From the NCBI GenBank assembly GCA_023653785.1, contig JAMKCH010049141.1, positions 1-64,000 on the forward strand: a stretch of DNA of 64,000 bases. Direction: 5' to 3'. How positions within the stretch are numbered: position 1 is the first letter of the stretch; every line of letters starts with the position of its first letter. The stretch comes from Ophioderma brevispina. Its lineage: Eukaryota > Echinodermata > Ophiuroidea > Amphilepidida > Ophiodermatidae. A program made the position numbers and the translations under genes. The notes under the pieces are model-generated. The model saw only the letters and a list, made by a program, of their open reading frames with translations. It did not search any database and was not told the origin of the DNA. Positions 60,601 to 62,400 of the stretch are shown here, piece by piece.

Positions 60601-60671
60601 GCAAACATGTGGCCTACGTTGGACCAGCAGAGTTTACTGTGACGGTTGTGGATGCGAGGTCGTTAGATGAA
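15620..60671 (+). CDS. WDR90: WDR90 (POC16 homologue), partial gene span, 11 exons
   Basis: The joined exons encode about 510 codons of a protein with many WD40 blades. Visible blade ends are VVRVWK, VVVWDTS, VRVWRVR, LRLWPLD, IRVWDLD and VRVFSV, with a GHTDK motif before the third exon. The order and wording (GHTDKVSSL, VGKDGHGKN, SGHIFEID, EHEGPV, DHTIRVWDL) match the WDR90/POC16 family as I know it. Known for the family: WDR90 binds microtubules in the centriole wall and is needed for the inner scaffold and centriole integrity. It has an N-terminal CFAP20-like domain and is about 1,750 residues in human, so roughly the first third and the C-terminal blades are outside the window. All introns found are GT-AG and up to about 15 kb. 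Frame problems occur in the first two exons and at 52997/55616. Confidence in the identity is high; boundaries of the first two exons are less sure. Confidence 0.9.
15750..15801 (+). mobile_element. Miniature element family A, left part (interrupted)
   Basis: It starts TGGTGACACAATTTTGACAA and runs to GAGCTATT. It matches the reverse complement of the right end of the intact copy at 33110-33396. The missing remainder resumes at 21861, across the DIRS element. Confidence 0.8.
15990..17760 (+). pseudogene. DIRS copy A ORF1 (gag-like) remnant
   Basis: An open stretch at 15999-16211 is strongly basic, reading MKFSLRTTPNGENSDRKGRT with later KKPSSSAKSRRMERLR. After a shift, LAQLTQIVGQQQHQHQAA resembles the glutamine-rich helix of DIRS ORF1 proteins. 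The tail at 17470-17760 reads MDNNKNRWGYESLNPHKNKL and continues with FRQFRKPNQNVPTFRNKWKQ, a basic, aromatic, asparagine-rich end with no zinc knuckle. This is the position and composition expected for ORF1. Stops between the two parts show decay. Confidence 0.55.
18140..19130 (+). pseudogene. DIRS copy A reverse transcriptase remnant
   Basis: DLRNA at about 18213-18227 marks the first catalytic Asp region of the DLRDAYYTVPIA type. GPRIFTKGIKPPFAKIRTLG at 18328-18387 is the conserved SSGPRIFTK motif C-terminal to the fingers. The stretch FEPHANIEFLGL (about 19024-19060) is the thumb motif written FLGFIIDS in related copies. The YLDD box was not located with confidence. Several hundred bases (18430-19000) are too shifted to read. 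It would have copied element RNA into DNA. Confidence 0.7.
19225..20080 (+). pseudogene. DIRS copy A RNase H and methyltransferase-like remnant
   Basis: NLEKDKSELKGQLWSR precedes the RNase H core TDASGFCWGATLAQTNL (about 19401-19450), whose Asp begins the catalytic set. EEINNYL follows, then in another frame LRIDKTTTA in place of the usual LDNTTAVAY. NDLAKEIWNWCIQRNIWL lies at about 19630-19690. The methyltransferase-like block is marked by KSRKFNLSKLKWKLNPNIFL, DAFLSDW, PPFW and VPKWPTQPWFAKF (about 20007-20046). Frames change at least five times. Confidence 0.75.
20080..21075 (+). pseudogene. DIRS copy A tyrosine recombinase remnant
   Basis: The C-terminal catalytic signature is visible at 20955-21065: STRAASVSKAEAA, containing the Arg of the HxxR box, then VQNLSHAGLENERTFQH, the usual AGW.NE.TF..FY end in which the tyrosine nucleophile sits. 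Upstream core-binding sequence is degraded. The enzyme would integrate the circular DNA intermediate without a target duplication. Confidence 0.7.
21541..21860 (+). repeat. DIRS copy A 3' terminal repeat and hairpin
   Basis: TCTCGAACGTATTACGAGAT at 21541-21560 is the inverse of the 5' end repeat. A stem of about 75 bp follows: left arm 21566-21640 starts GAAAGATTAACATAAC, right arm 21782-21855 ends GTAATCTTTC, with ATGGTGATGAGAGATAACG pairing CGTTATCTCTCACTCACCAT. The loop contains the inverse of the GATCCCGTC block. It fits the complementary region DIRS elements use for circle formation. Confidence 0.8.
21861..22093 (+). mobile_element. Miniature element family A, right part
   Basis: It resumes at ATCTGTGCAAAAATCAGGC, runs through CTTGCCATATAGGCCTACG and ends GTCAAAAACTGTGTCGCCA. 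With 15750-15801 it totals 285 bp, against 287 bp for the intact copy at 33110-33396 in the opposite orientation. Confidence 0.85.
22782..23124. mobile_element. TTAA-flanked miniature element 1
   Basis: The ends AGGGGCATTTCGTGATCC and GGATCACAAGCTGCACCT are inverted repeats, and TTAA lies on both sides (22778-22781, 23125-23128). The length is 343 bp with no coding capacity. TTAA duplication is typical of piggyBac and Kolobok superfamilies. Confidence 0.8.
23130..23727. other. Intron sequence with a possible hAT-like right end
   Basis: A segment near 23400-23550 contains TTCGGCGCGCTTCGCTCGTT and ends GGGTACGCCACTG, the inverse of the CAGTGGCGTA terminus seen in the intact element at 50460-50633. 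Its left end was not found. The remainder is featureless up to the exon b acceptor. Confidence 0.4.
23728..23836 (+). CDS. WDR90: WDR90 exon b (VYPCHAVV...GHTDK)
   Basis: The exon follows TTTGCAG and ends before GTACTC. From 23759 the frame reads YPCHAVVKYSMELYQ and then FFIGHTDK, ending in phase 0, and joins exon c as GHTDK-VSSLSF. This is a well-conserved WDR90 segment. The first 30 bases show conserved fragments LWT and NGT in two other frames, suggesting small indels there. Confidence 0.8.
24440..25930 (+). pseudogene. DIRS copy B ORF1 (gag-like) remnant
   Basis: Fragments in several frames include RRRRQNPVHQ near 24616, a helix QLQEMMGQYSGR near 24837, and a C-terminal run at 25697-25897 with KFRQKGQIRSSAKHAQRKEP, basic and serine-rich. 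The end matches the placement of the copy A ORF1 tail before RT. The region 25490-25650 reads like a helical block with stops. Function is presumed RNA binding. Confidence 0.5.
25990..26830 (+). pseudogene. DIRS copy B reverse transcriptase remnant
   Basis: This is the clearest RT in the window. GGRLKLLKMNGRI (26031-26070) is the entry motif. LVKKGVIEQTF (26212-26245), SRMIWDLSDLKEH-like pieces (26299-26340), and STDLRDAYYTVPIAKHTHRK (26404-26463) with the catalytic Asp follow. LPNGLSSG lies near 26518. The catalytic box YSDD is at 26615-26626 but one frame away from the DLRDAY part. The thumb motif FLGFIIDS is recognisable as GFIIDSKNS near 26759. Indels make it non-functional. Confidence 0.8.
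27001..30379. other. Insertion separating DIRS copies B and C
   Basis: Contents: unrecognised sequence 27001-27950, a T run near 27848, a repeat at 28078-28125 (GGCCACGCCTCATTCA, ACTCACCCAAAATAT) that recurs at 63952-64000, a LINE fragment, and open frames at 29307-29705 and 29730-29987 (+) that I do not recognise. Confidence 0.45.
28230..29130 (+). pseudogene. Non-LTR retrotransposon (LINE) reverse transcriptase remnant
   Basis: VLVDITVAYDTVWHRAW (about 28288-28340) corresponds to the RT block with the first catalytic Asp in Jockey/CR1-like LINEs, normally VD.TAAYDTVWH. NGVPRIWP (near 28447) corresponds to NGVPQGSVLAP. YVDDLQVLKK (about 28535-28565) is the YxDD box, so the catalytic Asp pair is retained. 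Further on, LPSMELIRGQ (about 29002-29035) resembles the C-terminal region of the same group. Stops and shifts break every stretch. No endonuclease domain was found, so it is 5'-truncated. Confidence 0.7.
30540..30948 (+). pseudogene. DIRS copy C RT thumb and RNase H start
   Basis: EFVATVIGKLVAAFPGVQYC and PLHYRATEKEK (about 30585-30675) join the polymerase to RNase H. The RNase H core IESDASGSGWGATDGTTAIG (30808-30867) carries the first catalytic Asp, then RWNANEI and NNEINYLELLG, where the Glu of NYLEL is the second catalytic residue. The reading frame is open for 79 codons from 30710 and is cut by the inserted element right after LELLG. Confidence 0.85.
30974..31355. repeat. Foldback miniature element with TACGGCGGTCCGG ends
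   Basis: TTGGCT and TTACGGCGGTCCGGTAAGT at the left pair with ACTTTCCGGACCGCCGTAGG and GCCAAATTG at the right. The GC-rich 14-base core is perfect. The interior is AT-rich with no coding sequence. Confidence 0.65.
32030..32830. repeat. CATA/TGCA-rich cryptic simple repeat
   Basis: The stretch is dominated by ACATAC, ATGTAC and GCATAC words on both strands. It includes a perfect 36-bp tandem duplication. Open frames here reflect low complexity. Confidence 0.7.
32257..32328. repeat. 36-bp perfect tandem duplication
   Basis: Two units beginning TATTCCAAATATTTTATTAG and ending TGCAATAGGCC lie head to tail at 32257-32292 and 32293-32328 without a mismatch, implying recent origin. Confidence 0.9.
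33110..33396 (-). mobile_element. Miniature element family A, intact copy
   Basis: The ends TGGCGACACACTTTTGACAA and TTGTCAAAAATGTGTCCAGC are inverted repeats. The length is 287 bp. It is non-coding and matches the interrupted copy at 15750-22093. Confidence 0.85.
33449..33860. mobile_element. GTGTCGCCTGCC-family element, partial
   Basis: It starts GCGTCGCCTGCCCTAAAATA and shares TGTAATATCCTCATACTTTG with the element at 58466-58917. It has no clear right end. Confidence 0.65.
34361..34995 (+). pseudogene. DIRS copy C RNase H end and methyltransferase-like segment
   Basis: FLFALKSFCSQSRNIHVKMS leads to LDNTTAVAYIKHMGG (about 34424-34470) with the conserved catalytic Asp. NELAKSFWNWCIARNIW, THLPGVQNQVADAKSRKF (about 34552-34605) and DIDLFASRLNAQ (34678-34713) follow. 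After one frameshift near 34745 come DAFS-, YAFPPF-like and VPQWPTQPWFPKL (34872-34913). This is the best preserved protein stretch of any transposon here, open from 34319 to 34759. The DLFAS and PPF blocks belong to the DIRS methyltransferase-like domain. Activity is unlikely given the shift and the upstream insertion. Confidence 0.82.
35040..36060 (+). pseudogene. DIRS copy C tyrosine recombinase remnant
   Basis: Core-binding pieces include TLSSWRAS, IYIKQCCNFGVNRKW (about 35110-35160), AINMARSALS, HPLISRF and FNLKPPKPRYSTVWDVK (about 35347-35395). The catalytic end is at 35790-35940: PHSTRASS with the HxxR pair, then LPDILREAGWKNERTFHQF, where most copies place the nucleophile as FY. Three or more frameshifts separate the parts. 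The C-terminal section is repeated directly downstream. Confidence 0.8.
35528..36500 (+). repeat. Tandem duplication of the recombinase catalytic end
   Basis: Two diverged copies about 480-500 bp apart. Shared marks are TCAATGGAG (35531, 36009), GCGGGCATCGATACGTC (35791, 36283) and GCGGGATGGA (35891, 36388). The second copy reads FKPHFYRGS and DIIREAGWK. The changing offset shows several indels since duplication. Confidence 0.8.
36501..37530 (+). other. DIRS copy C region between recombinase and hairpin
   Basis: AT-rich and mostly non-coding. An open frame at 36911-37195 (94 codons) has a hydrophobic start but is not recognised. A C run spans about 37497-37515. Confidence 0.4.
37541..37860 (+). 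repeat. DIRS copy C 3' terminal repeat and hairpin
   Basis: TATCTCGAAAGTATACAAGA corresponds to the end repeat of copy A. Left arm 37567-37640 contains GTAATGGTGATGAGAGATAA; right arm 37785-37856 contains TTATCTCTCACTCACCATTA. The arms pair over about 70 bp, and both arm and loop words match copy A, 16 kb upstream. Confidence 0.8.
37861..38659. other. Intron sequence before WDR90 exon c
   Basis: AT-rich with no gene or structured repeat recognised; the branch and polypyrimidine area directly precedes the acceptor at 38659. Confidence 0.5.
38660..38805 (+). CDS. WDR90: WDR90 exon c
   Basis: The acceptor is TTTATTTAG and the donor is GTATGA. The frame begins VSSLSFNKNTTLLASAQTGQ, has a blade end VVRVWKY, and closes with FKTHVHSVYSL plus two bases (AG) of a split serine codon completed by exon d. 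The preceding intron is about 14.8 kb and holds the split DIRS copy. Confidence 0.95.
39289..39500. mobile_element. Miniature element with TACTGT ends and long direct flanks
   Basis: TACTGTATAAGTGGAAATTT at the left pairs with AAATTTGAACTTACACAGTA at the right. Inner TTTTCGC and GCGAGTTTTTAT words also pair. The 20-base word TAATTGGTTTAGCAGAAATA lies at both borders (39271-39290, 39499-39518). Confidence 0.75.
39519..40630. other. Intron sequence, no gene recognised
   Basis: No supported exon or repeat. Open frames on both strands are short and of biased composition. Confidence 0.5.
40634..40809 (-). mobile_element. tRNA-derived SINE, copy 1
   Basis: On the minus strand it starts near TTTAGCTCTATTCACTGCGC (A-box-like, about 40775-40795) and has GGGTTCGAGTCACGG (B box, about 40736-40750), spaced as in a tRNA promoter. 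The body continues with GGCAGGGCTGATAAATAAGT and a TCGGTGAGGTATTAGATGAT stretch. A related copy lies at 43752-43913. Confidence 0.7.
40810..41993. other. Intron sequence, no gene recognised
   Basis: AT-rich, with long non-coding stretches. No exon or structured repeat recognised. Confidence 0.5.
41998..42331. mobile_element. TTAA-flanked miniature element 2
   Basis: The ends AGGCACTATCAGTGATTTGA and AATCTCTGATAGTGTCT are inverted repeats, with TTAA at 41994-41997 and 42332-42335. It is 334 bp and non-coding. Confidence 0.78.
42336..43751. other. Intron sequence, no gene recognised
   Basis: No supported coding sequence or clear element ends. Short frames on both strands near 43600-43815 overlap each other and the SINE. 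Confidence 0.45.
43752..43913 (-). mobile_element. tRNA-derived SINE, copy 2 (B box deleted)
   Basis: It aligns with copy 1 over its whole length, including the A-box-like region and the GGTATATCTCAGTGAGGAAT body, but lacks about 13 bases that hold the B box in copy 1 (here CCAATACCGGGACCCC). Confidence 0.75.
43914..44730. other. Intron sequence, unrecognised acidic frame
   Basis: A minus-strand frame at 44378-44605 (75 codons) reads MDRDETMSIDDIDEPSMSDK and is acidic in its first third. It is not recognised and has no neighbour to explain it. Confidence 0.35.
44731..44867. repeat. Long hairpin, 61-bp arms
   Basis: Arms 44731-44791 and 44807-44867 pair at about 80 percent, with a 15-base loop GAAGCTGAAAGCTGA. 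The outer ends are GTTATGAGG and CCTCATAAC. ATATGGTATGGGA and TGTCATACTGGGT are perfect blocks. It looks like a small foldback transposon. Confidence 0.85.
45042..45964. mobile_element. Non-autonomous hAT element with 8-bp target duplication
   Basis: It begins CAGGGTTGCCAAA and ends TTTGGCAACCCTG, a 12-13 bp inverted repeat, with AGCCCAATT words repeated inside each end. TCCACTCA flanks both sides (45034-45041, 45965-45972). The 923-bp interior has no transposase. CAGGG ends plus an 8-bp duplication indicate hAT. Confidence 0.88.
46140..46299. repeat. 40-bp tandem repeat, four units
   Basis: Units start at 46140, 46180, 46220 and 46260, each AATTCCTTAGCTTTAG followed by CAAGTAGTTGTTGTTTTCGT with small changes. 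The spacing is exactly 40 bp. Confidence 0.9.
46490..46845. repeat. Inverted-repeat element with GTGACGTCAAAGTGATGACC arms
   Basis: GTGACGTCAAAGTGATGACC at 46553 pairs with GGTCATCACTTTGATGTCAC at 46789-46808. TTTTCCGCCCAAT near 46494 and ATTGGGCGCTTTT near 46821 also pair, giving ends about 350 bp apart. Non-coding. Confidence 0.55.
47280..48200 (-). pseudogene. Crypton tyrosine recombinase (DUF3504-like), broken
   Basis: Reading the minus strand: LNINTPR and, after a shift, FNKVQFNVRYYFCHQGREN; then MKKDSFKVKIDSNTGIRYVV with DELTKNH, CPVRSFEKYITHLNPDCDAL and WFYNASVGEKTRREFMK. After a one-base-type shift near 47735 come PSCRTTGATVLSKSGFQPV, holding the catalytic Arg, then GHKSVSSLTQY, with the tyrosine codon at 47620-47622. 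The tail ends in an acidic FDLTAEEIDELFTSFESV (about 47300-47385). This is the Crypton/KIAA1958-type DUF3504 recombinase pattern. The N-terminal region is missing, so it is a truncated, frameshifted copy. It sits antisense in the WDR90 intron. Confidence 0.75.
48286..49232 (-). CDS. Unrecognised protein-coding region (one frameshift)
   Basis: Two minus-strand frames join to about 310 codons. The first (49232-48618) starts MQRLLQPLSKEQESRTINLL and contains YVVKCQCADQLPGGKFW, a block VPAIESSTMFKVNKNTEWLK and a charged, lysine-rich helix (coiled-coil-like) around NIKAKHRALQEKDENRNRAE. After a shift near 48700 the second frame (48702-48286) starts MEKCLSKINKKGAKQEQAKA and ends LLVSEFVCDLLLKEITLTH. 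Amino-acid use is ordinary and codons look protein-like. I do not recognise the family. It lies just upstream of, and on the same strand as, the Crypton remnant, so it may be transposon-borne. Confidence 0.6.
49233..49793. other. Intron sequence, no gene recognised
   Basis: Non-coding in both directions; no repeat ends seen. Confidence 0.5.
49798..50143. mobile_element. TTAA-flanked miniature element 3
   Basis: The ends AGCACCATGGTCCGATCA and TAAATCGGGTCATCGCCC are imperfect inverted repeats, with TTAA at 49794-49797 and 50144-50147. It is 346 bp. A related reverse copy is at 11760-11965. Confidence 0.65.
50460..50633. mobile_element. hAT miniature element, 174 bp, 8-bp target duplication
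   Basis: It begins CAGTGGCGTAACCAG and ends CTGGTTACGCCACTG, a perfect 15-bp inverted repeat. GTTTATCG flanks both sides (50452-50459, 50634-50641). The interior is G-rich and non-coding. Confidence 0.92.
50642..51091. other. Intron sequence before exon d
   Basis: A/T-rich with long A runs. The words CGCTTCGCTTTTTGGAGAC resemble those at 23455-23480. No gene recognised. Confidence 0.45.
51092..51149 (+). CDS. WDR90: WDR90 exon d
   Basis: This short exon has a CTTTTTCCAACAG acceptor and a GTGAGT donor. The first base completes a serine codon, and the rest reads FSQSGDVLCGVGKDGHGKN, a highly conserved WDR90 stretch. It ends in phase 0. The preceding intron is about 12.3 kb and rich in DNA transposons. 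Confidence 0.95.
51483..51502. repeat. Poly-G tract
   Basis: A run of about 18 guanines followed by TGTGTT. Confidence 0.85.
51750..52189 (+). mobile_element. LINE 3' tail
   Basis: The segment has a CTTGTC/CCTGTC pyrimidine-rich middle, an A run at 52067-52083 and an end reading GAATGAAGATGCTAATAAAA followed by CTTATTTGAATTTGAAT. An AATAAA signal followed by TTTGAA-type repeats is common at 3' ends of CR1/L2-like LINEs. No coding part is attached. Confidence 0.5.
52395..52513 (+). CDS. WDR90: WDR90 exon e
   Basis: The acceptor is TATCAG and the donor GTAACT. The exon reads MVVVWDTSRVTKRGEVSVMA and then KAHSDVDIACMKISPYDKT. It ends with AG of a split arginine codon. VVVWDTS is a WD40 blade end. 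Confidence 0.95.
52835..52997 (+). CDS. WDR90: WDR90 exon f
   Basis: The acceptor is CATTCTCCAG and the donor GTAAGT. After the split arginine it reads MVSCGRDNVRVWRVRSGSLR and continues to QPADKIA. It ends in phase 0, but the next exon needs two carried-over bases; see the finding on this junction. Confidence 0.93.
52998..54944. other. Intron f-g, first part
   Basis: Non-coding. TGACCTCATGTGACCTGGGT repeats occur near 53218-53252. Open frames at 53230-53517 and 53851-54144 are not recognised. Confidence 0.45.
54946..55190 (+). pseudogene. Possible BED-type zinc finger fragment
   Basis: The frame contains YAWIARVAVAGKAYCSRCGD, FIYYG and, further on, DLMDHIHIAKKHQK. A W followed by CxxC and a final H..(x)..H is the BED/hAT-type zinc finger pattern, as carried by hAT transposases and their domesticated derivatives. 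The residues between are longer than usual, with a low-complexity phenylalanine run. No catalytic hAT domain follows. I rate this as suggestive only. Confidence 0.35.
55616..55737 (+). CDS. WDR90: WDR90 exon g
   Basis: The acceptor is CATGCAG and the donor GTATTC. The open frame begins after one base and reads YACTKSGHIFEIDYDRVSV, then HIRRLLPAGKEVKEKGTLKS. It ends with one base of a glycine codon finished by exon h. SGHIFEID is typical of the family. Confidence 0.93.
56206..56322 (+). CDS. WDR90: WDR90 exon h
   Basis: The acceptor is TTTTTTTCAG and the donor GTGAAA. It reads GAGIAINSMCVNESFCVTGS and DDGYLRLWPLDFKSVFLEA, containing a complete blade end LRLWPLD. It ends with G of a glutamate codon. 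Confidence 0.95.
56323..57143. other. Intron h-i
   Basis: Contains a T-rich stretch near 56396-56520 and a short palindrome-like pair AAAGGTACTTTAATCTAAAG / AGTAAAGTACCTTTAGATTG near 56645-56715. No gene. Confidence 0.5.
57144..57379 (+). CDS. WDR90: WDR90 exon i
   Basis: The acceptor is AAACAACAG and the donor GTGAGG. The split glutamate leads into EHEGPVTAVGITQDGLRILA and two blades, ending with VTVSEDHTIRVWDLDTSQQ in phase 0. This is the longest of the strictly conserved WD40 exons here. Confidence 0.95.
57604..58040. mobile_element. TTAA-flanked miniature element 4
   Basis: The ends AGGGACATAATGGCATGAAA and TTTCTTGCCATTATGTCCCT are near-perfect inverted repeats, with TTAA at 57600-57603 and 58041-58044. 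It is 437 bp and lies in the intron between exons i and j. Confidence 0.85.
58265..58450. mobile_element. GTGTCGCCTGCC-family fragment
   Basis: It shares AAAAGTTGAAGTTCAATTGG and GGGATCCCTCATATGTTGAT with 58765-58845, and includes one AGGTCAAAGGTCA. It lies next to the complete element. Confidence 0.65.
58466..58917. mobile_element. GTGTCGCCTGCC-family element with DR1-like repeats
   Basis: TTGTGTCGCCTGCC at the left pairs with GGCAGGCGACACAA at the right. The 452-bp interior holds GTTGTT repeats and five DR1-like AGGTCA repeats. No coding sequence. A partial relative is at 33449-33860. Confidence 0.75.
58918..59888. other. Intron i-j, last part
   Basis: The words GGCATCAGGAAGGGCATCCG at about 59199-59218 are common near the 3' ends of RTE-type LINEs, so 59070-59280 may be a LINE remnant. 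Nothing else is recognised. Confidence 0.35.
59889..60028 (+). CDS. WDR90: WDR90 exon j
   Basis: The acceptor is GCATGTTAG and the donor GTATGA. It reads LFDFNSPQDCPCSIAYHPSL and then CFACGFDNGCVRVFSVANTS, ending with AG of an arginine codon. It matches the family pattern L-DF-S-ED-PC-V-FHP. Confidence 0.94.
60410..60671 (+). CDS. WDR90: WDR90 exon k (last exon found)
   Basis: The acceptor is TTTTTTACAG and the donor GTAAGT. It reads RQHRGKITGLVYTPNSNYLI, a blade with SLGSMALYDAS, then ALAMSGDGKHVAYVGPAEFT and VTVVDARSLDE. It ends in phase 0. The family continues with a segment starting LLRVD, which I could not find in the remaining 3.3 kb, so the next exon probably lies beyond the window. 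Confidence 0.94.
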
Positions 60672-61661
60672 GTAAGTTTGTGGTGTGAATACCCTTTGGC
60701 CCTAATATGGCCAAGGATATCTTATGTAGTTTGTTAGTGGTGATACTTTCTTTTGTGATATATTACATTTCGCTTCCCTGTATCCAATGCAGGCCATGTC
60801 CATTCCCTCTCATAACATAGATGCCACTGTCAGAGCTGCTAATTAGAACAGACCTGTGTTCAATATGGGTAAAGATGGTAATTACAACCCCCCCTCCTTC
60901 CCCCAAAAAGTAGGAATTTGAGAAGACAAAAATAAATGTAAAAATGCATAAAAACATATGCAGTAGTAGAGCAACAACTTTGAACTGGGCCTGTTTGACC
61001 TCTGTCAGCAATATTATAATAGCATCATTGATTAGTTAAGTAGGAAACAGCCAGAGACTAATAGTCGGTGGGATTTAATTAATTCTCCGACAGAATCGAA
61101 CACTCGCGTCGCCAGCTAAGGTTCGTTACCTGGCAGGGCTAAACGCCATATCCACGCGATGCGTAGTGTCAAGCATCGCCAATCACACTGCGTATCTTCC
61201 AGTGCTTGCAACGGGGTGTGCATGCGAACTGTCACATAAAAATCCACCAACTATAATACTTATTGTTGGCTAAAAAAAAAAAACCTCATCACTCCTTGTT
61301 TTTACATACTTAATCATATCATGCCTTAAGTGACACACAACAGAATATGTGCAACGTAAACCATGGTTACAGTAAGCGCTGTTTGTTTGATTTTGCAAGT
61401 CTTTAGTTTTTAATATCAATCACACACTTGTACCAACTCAAGCTCTAATTCAACAAATATCATTTTCCGGTGCTTAGAGTGACATATCTTCTATGGGAGG
61501 AGACAGTGATGGCCATGATAGACACTGCAGCAAGGGTTTCCTATGCACCACAAAAGACCAATCACTACTGGTAGCACTTTCTAATTCACAATTTGTTAAC
61601 GGCTGGATGCCAGGTCTGGTAGGCTACTCACATAGGTAATTCACTGTGGCGTGGGCAGACT
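60672..61661. other. Intron after exon k, possible tRNA-like SINE
   Basis: On the minus strand, near 61060-61180, TGGCGTTTAGCCCTG and GTGTTCGATTCTGTC are spaced like A and B boxes. This could be a second SINE type, but there is only one copy here. Confidence 0.3.
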
Positions 61662-61665
61662 TTAA

Positions 61666-62009
61666 AGGTGCAACCAGAGATTTTGGAGGAGCTTGAGCAC
61701 CCAAATATTGTGGTCAAAATAGTAATTTTCATATAGATTAGACATTCATAGATTTCTTACCTTGTATTTTCCTACAGAAATGTCTTAAAAAGAGAAAAAG
61801 GGTGATTTTTGATTTGCTTCATATTTTCAATATAAACATACAAAAACATAAAAAGTAAAAAAAAAAAAACTTTCCAATTTTTTGTATCAAAGAAAAATTT
61901 CCAGCTTAATCCTTTCAGATGGATATATTTATGGAAAGCTTGAACACAGGGCAAAATCAGTACTTTCTATTTTTAGGGTACCTGAATGTTAAATCCTCCT
62001 CGTGCACCT
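61666..62009. mobile_element. TTAA-flanked miniature element 5
   Basis: The ends AGGTGCAACCAGAGATTTTG and ATCCTCCTCGTGCACCT share an inverted AGGTGCA, and TTAA flanks both sides (61662-61665, 62010-62013). It is 344 bp with no coding sequence. Confidence 0.7.
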
Positions 62010-62089
62010 TTAATTACTTTTAGGTGTTTTTTAGCATGATAGAGCGATCGGATCCAAGACCTGAGTAAGCACATGGTATTCTTGTCCCA

Positions 62090-62258
62090 GGTGCTGGCAC
62101 AATCGTATTTGGGCATGCCCTTCTTGGACCCTAAAAAAAATCCATCACCACGTATGGGGACAACCTACGGTTATTGTAGCGTGTTGGATAAAAGATACGT
62201 CATTGGCAATTCATTTGGAGCCTGGAGGGACATTGAGAAACCACTTGGAGGAATTTAG
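62090..62258 (+). CDS. Candidate terminal exon of unknown protein
   Basis: After a good acceptor (TTCTTGTCCCAG) the frame reads VLAQSYLGMPFLDPKKNPSP, then RMGTTYGYCSVLDKRYVIGN and SFGAWRDIEKPLGGI before TAG. The composition is complex and protein-like. It does not match the WDR90 segment expected next (LLRVD). It could be an exon of another gene or a transposon fragment. I do not recognise it. Degenerate GGGAGAATTTAA repeats follow at 62265-62400. Confidence 0.3.
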
Positions 62259-62400
62259 TGTTGCATGGGCGAATTTAAAGTCATTTGGGATAATTGGGAG
62301 AATTTAAAATGATATGAATAGTTTAAGGTCGTTTGGGAGAATTGTGGTGGTTGAGGTCAACTGGGAAAATTTAAAATCACAAGGGGAATTTGAAGTCGTG

